A stretch of DNA of 33,253 nucleotides from an uncultured Woeseia sp. (lineage in GTDB: Bacteria > Pseudomonadota > Gammaproteobacteria > Steroidobacterales > Woeseiaceae): positions 1 through 33,253 of the forward strand of contig CALALV010000130.1 in the NCBI GenBank assembly GCA_937925605.1, written 5' to 3'. The notes below the pieces were generated by a model. It saw only the letters and a list, made by a program, of their open reading frames with translations, made no database searches and was not told the origin of the DNA. The position numbers and the translations under genes were made by a program. Positions 31,141 to 33,253 of this stretch are shown here, in pieces; position 1 is the first letter of the stretch, and every line of letters starts with the position of its first letter.

Positions 31141-32057
31141 CGCCCGGAGCGCGTGACCTGCTCGACCGGGAAACCGCGCGCCGCCAGCAGGGCGGGCAGC
31201 CCGTCGTCACCGACCAGGTGCAGCGTGCCGACGACGACCAGGTAGTCGTCGTCGTCGTCGAGCAGCGCCTCGATCTCCCCCAGCCAGGCGCGATTGCGGC
31301 GCCTGACCAGCGCGTCGTAGAGCTTCGGCCGCTGCTCCAGGTCCTCGAGCAGGCTCGCCTCGAGCCCGGCCGTATCGCCCCGTCGCCAGGCCGCAAGCAG
31401 CCGCCCGATCCGCCCGGGGAACGCGTCGCTCTCGGCAACGAGTTCGAGCAACAGTTCACGCTGGGTCGCGAGCGGCAGCGCGTCGAGAATCCCGAGCTGC
31501 CCGGCGACGGTCTCGAGGCCCGCGATCGGCTTGCCGTCCGCAGCGGCGCGCGCGACGAAGTGCGCTTCCACCCCCAGCGCCGCCTCGAAGCCCTCGCGCT
31601 GCATCAGCAGCTGCTCCACCGCGAGCGCGGCGAACCACGGTTCGTAGGCCGCGTAATTCGCGATCGGGATGTCCGCGGCGGCGGACAGCTCCTGCAATCG
31701 CTGCCAGCCCGCGTCGCCCATCAGCGCGGCGAGGCCGGCGTCCTCCGTGGTGCCCAGCCGGTTGGCGACCCGGGCAACCTCGGCCGGGTCGAGGTCATCC
31801 ATGTCGAGTTCCATGAGCAGCGCCTCGGCGTCGGCGTAGGCCGCGTCGAAGCCGGCGGGCAGCGGGAGATCGGCCGCGCGCAGCAGGTGTACCGAGCCGA
31901 GCAGCCAGACGCGGTTGTCAGTGCCGTCGACGCGCCACAGCGGCAGCCGCGGCTCGCCGGCACAGGCGCCGGCGAGGCCGGCCAGCAGGCAGGCCAGGAC
32001 GGCCGCGAGCAGCGCGGGATTCAGGCGTCGCTGCCCTGGCCCGGGTACGCGACCCAG
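31137..32057 (-). CDS. TraB/GumN-family (TIKI-like) envelope protein, apparent CTG start
   Basis: 306 residues if translation starts at CTG 32057. That start has GAGGA six bases upstream and gives a clean signal peptide with a Gln-Arg-Arg n-region and a hydrophobic core ending in LLAGLAGAC. The family's first motif, WLLGSVHLLR (His57), and the paired C-terminal motif VVVGTLHLVGDDGLPALL define the TIKI/TraB metal-dependent hydrolase fold. The only ATG in this frame, at 31814, would delete the signal peptide and the first GxxH motif, so it cannot be the true start. No ATG, GTG or TTG exists upstream of that motif within about 70 codons. CTG 32024, overlapping the cpdA stop, is an alternative. 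Its activity in bacteria is unknown. Confidence 0.8.
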   Translation of the reverse strand: MGRVPGPGQRRLNPALLAAVLACLLAGLAGACAGEPRLPLWRVDGTDNRVWLLGSVHLLRAADLPLPAGFDAAYADAEALLMELDMDDLDPAEVARVANRLGTTEDAGLAALMGDAGWQRLQELSAAADIPIANYAAYEPWFAALAVEQLLMQREGFEAALGVEAHFVARAAADGKPIAGLETVAGQLGILDALPLATQRELLLELVAESDAFPGRIGRLLAAWRRGDTAGLEASLLEDLEQRPKLYDALVRRRNRAWLGEIEALLDDDDDYLVVVGTLHLVGDDGLPALLAARGFPVEQVTRSGR

Positions 32058-32839
32058 ACCAGTTCCTCGCCGATGCTGCCGTCCGCGTGCAGCAGGACGC
32101 GCCGGTAGGCAGGCGGGCGTTCGTCCAGCGCAAAGTCCTCGCTGCCCGGCATGAACTGGCGGCAGGTCGACGGCGTGCCCAGGATCCGCACGCCGTGCCG
32201 GGTCTCGTCGACGGCCTGGTGCACGTGTCCGAACAGCAGGCCGCGCACCTTGCCGGTCGCGGCGAGCGCCGCGAGAAAATCCTCGCCGTTGTCGAGGCCG
32301 ACCCGGTCCAGCCAGCGACTGCCGACCGGCAGCGGCGGGTGATGCAGGCAGACCAGCACGTGGGCCGCGTCGGTCGCGGCCACGATGCCGGCAAGGCGCT
32401 CGAGTTCTGCCGCGTCGACGGCGCCGCCGGCGCTGCCGGACTTGCAGCTGTCGATGCCGACCGTGAGCCAGTCGCCGTAGCGCAGGCTGCCGCAGTAGTG
32501 AAACGGCTCCCCGGCCAGTTCGTCCTGCATCAGTTCGCGCACGTCATGGTTGCCGGGGACGCACAGTACCGGCAGCCCGCGTCCGCCGAAGTGGCTGCGG
32601 AAGCGTGCGTAGGCGCCGCGGCTGTCGTCCTGGATCAGGTCGCCGGTCATCGCGATGAAGTCGGCCGGCCAGTCGCTCGCGTCCACGTGGCCGAGCACGG
32701 CCCGCAGCGACTCGTCGGTGACGGTGCCGCGCAGGCTGGCATTGGCCTCGGAAAACAGGTGCGGGTCCGTGATCTGGAGGACCCTGACGGCGTTGGCGGC
32801 GGCTTCGATGACGGCGGGTCCCGGTCGAGATTTGCTCAG
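32021..32839 (-). CDS. cpdA: 3',5'-cyclic-AMP phosphodiesterase CpdA, apparent CTG start
   Basis: Calcineurin-like metallophosphoesterase that hydrolyses cAMP. 272 residues from CTG 32839 (CTG AGC AAA), near E. coli CpdA (275). All five metal motifs are then present: ITDPHLF (Asp25, His27), TGDLIQD, GNHD, HHPP and GHVHQ. The GTG at 32698 is the only ATG/GTG/TTG in the upstream part of this frame, but it would remove the first motif (Asp-x-His), which is essential in the family. From that GTG up to the ahcY stop at 32917-32915 the frame has no ATG, GTG or TTG. CTG 32839 has GGA four bases upstream and TATCAT ten bases further back. ahcY precedes it on the same strand. Confidence 0.85.
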   Translation of the reverse strand: MSKSRPGPAVIEAAANAVRVLQITDPHLFSEANASLRGTVTDESLRAVLGHVDASDWPADFIAMTGDLIQDDSRGAYARFRSHFGGRGLPVLCVPGNHDVRELMQDELAGEPFHYCGSLRYGDWLTVGIDSCKSGSAGGAVDAAELERLAGIVAATDAAHVLVCLHHPPLPVGSRWLDRVGLDNGEDFLAALAATGKVRGLLFGHVHQAVDETRHGVRILGTPSTCRQFMPGSEDFALDERPPAYRRVLLHADGSIGEELVWVAYPGQGSDA

Positions 32840-32873
32840 GAATTCCGGGATGATAGCCCGCCGCGGAAATGCA

Positions 32874-32900
32874 GGCCAGCACCCGCAACGGGTGCCGGCC
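32874..32900 (-). terminator. Hairpin after ahcY
   Basis: GGCCGGCACCCG and CGGGTGCTGGCC (minus strand) form a 12-base stem with one G-U pair and loop TTG, 14 bases after the ahcY stop. It is followed by TGCATTTCC, a short T-poor tail. It may terminate or attenuate ahcY transcription, with cpdA then expressed from TATCAT near its own start. Confidence 0.5.
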
Positions 32901-32914
32901 GGCCGCTCGTCGGC

Positions 32915-33253
32915 TCAGTAGCGGTAGTGGTCCGGCTTGTAAGGCCCGCTCGCCGATACGCCGATGTACTTCGCCTGCTCGTCAGTCAGTTCGGTCAGGC
33001 GCGCGCCGATGCGCTCGAGGTGCAGCTTCGCAACCTTTTCGTCGAGGTGTTTCGGCAGCACGTAAACCTGCCGCTCGTACTGGTCGGCGTTCTTCCACAG
33101 CTCGATCTGCGCGAGCACCTGGTTCGTGAACGAGTTGGACATCACGAAGCTCGGGTGTCCCGTGCCGCAGCCGAGGTTCACGAGGCGGCCCTCGGCGAGC
33201 AGGATGATGCGGCGGCCGTCCGGCCGGATCACGTGGTCGACCTGCGGCTTGAT
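32915..33253 (-). CDS. ahcY: Adenosylhomocysteinase, C-terminal part (partial)
   Basis: Hydrolyses S-adenosylhomocysteine to adenosine and homocysteine, relieving methyltransferase inhibition. The last 112 residues are present; the start is beyond the window. Diagnostic segments are IKPQVDHVIRPDGRRIILLAEGR, LVNLGCGTGHPSFVMSNSF with the NAD-binding region, KVYVLPKHLDEKVAKLHLE in the form QVYVLPKHLDEKVA, and the exact family C-terminus KPDHYRY. The stop is TGA at 32917-32915. cpdA and the TraB-like gene follow on the same strand. The window also encodes two methyltransferases (MidA and Pcm-like), consumers of SAM. Regulation cannot be judged because the 5' end is missing. Confidence 0.97.
   Translation of the reverse strand: MKPQVDHVIRPDGRRIILLAEGRLVNLGCGTGHPSFVMSNSFTNQVLAQIELWKNADQYERQVYVLPKHLDEKVAKLHLERIGARLTELTDEQAKYIGVSASGPYKPDHYRY

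Noticed and set aside
32544..32888. Minus-strand frame starting at TTG 32888 over the cpdA start
   Set aside because: It lies in another frame than the cpdA motifs and becomes Arg-rich. It would require a frameshift to explain cpdA, whereas a CTG start does not.
1..33253. tRNA, rRNA, CRISPR arrays, insertion sequences, prophage genes
   Set aside because: I looked for cloverleaf-like or repeat-spacer patterns and transposase or integrase motifs by eye and saw none; this is not a computed search.

Overview
The window is GC-rich chromosomal DNA, about two-thirds G+C or more by eye, from a gammaproteobacterium. It carries no phage, transposon, CRISPR or obvious island. The lineage is suggested by a Gram-negative envelope set (hldE, waaA, tolC, mpl, slt, uppP), a split B12-dependent ribonucleotide reductase of the Pseudomonas type, the pcm-like/rhodanese/tolC neighbourhood, and a PPi-phosphofructokinase beside a proton-pumping pyrophosphatase. 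That last pair is known from methanotrophs and sulfur-oxidising gammaproteobacteria. I cannot name the species.

Layout. 1-6.2 kb: the end of a MidA-family methyltransferase, uppP, an overlapping outer-membrane-like protein, cca, a zinc aminopeptidase lipoprotein and a lytic transglycosylase. 6.3-8.7 kb: an envelope and heat stress unit, with a DegP-like protease behind a sigma-E-like promoter and a small heat shock protein behind a sigma-32-like promoter. A 507-base, partly AT-rich regulatory region with two NrdR-box-like palindromes follows. 8.7-13.2 kb: nrdJa and nrdJb (split class II RNR), then a PuuA-type glutamine synthetase relative on the other strand. 13.3-18.8 kb: LPS core genes hldE and waaA, facing tolC, a rhodanese and a Pcm-like methyltransferase. 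19-21.4 kb: a PAS-GGDEF-EAL cyclic-di-GMP protein ending at a strong intrinsic terminator that serves the opposing hppA. 21.5-25.8 kb: pfp and hppA, with adk diverging from them. 25.8-29.5 kb: rnd, a small membrane protein, mpl and a LON-domain protein. 29.5-33.25 kb: hemL, rubredoxin, a TraB/GumN-family protein, cpdA and the 3' end of ahcY.

Most genes are core functions: cell-envelope building, nucleotide and RNA metabolism, and PPi-based energy economy. I saw no clearly new multi-gene system. The most unusual signals concern expression. Two adjacent genes, cpdA and the TraB-like gene, have no ATG, GTG or TTG upstream of essential family motifs and appear to start at CTG. Three other genes (cca, the aminopeptidase and hldE) have a TANNNT box exactly six bases before the start codon and no Shine-Dalgarno, as if leaderless. 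Three convergent gene pairs overlap by the same four bases, CTAG. All positions come from reading the sequence; no database search was run.
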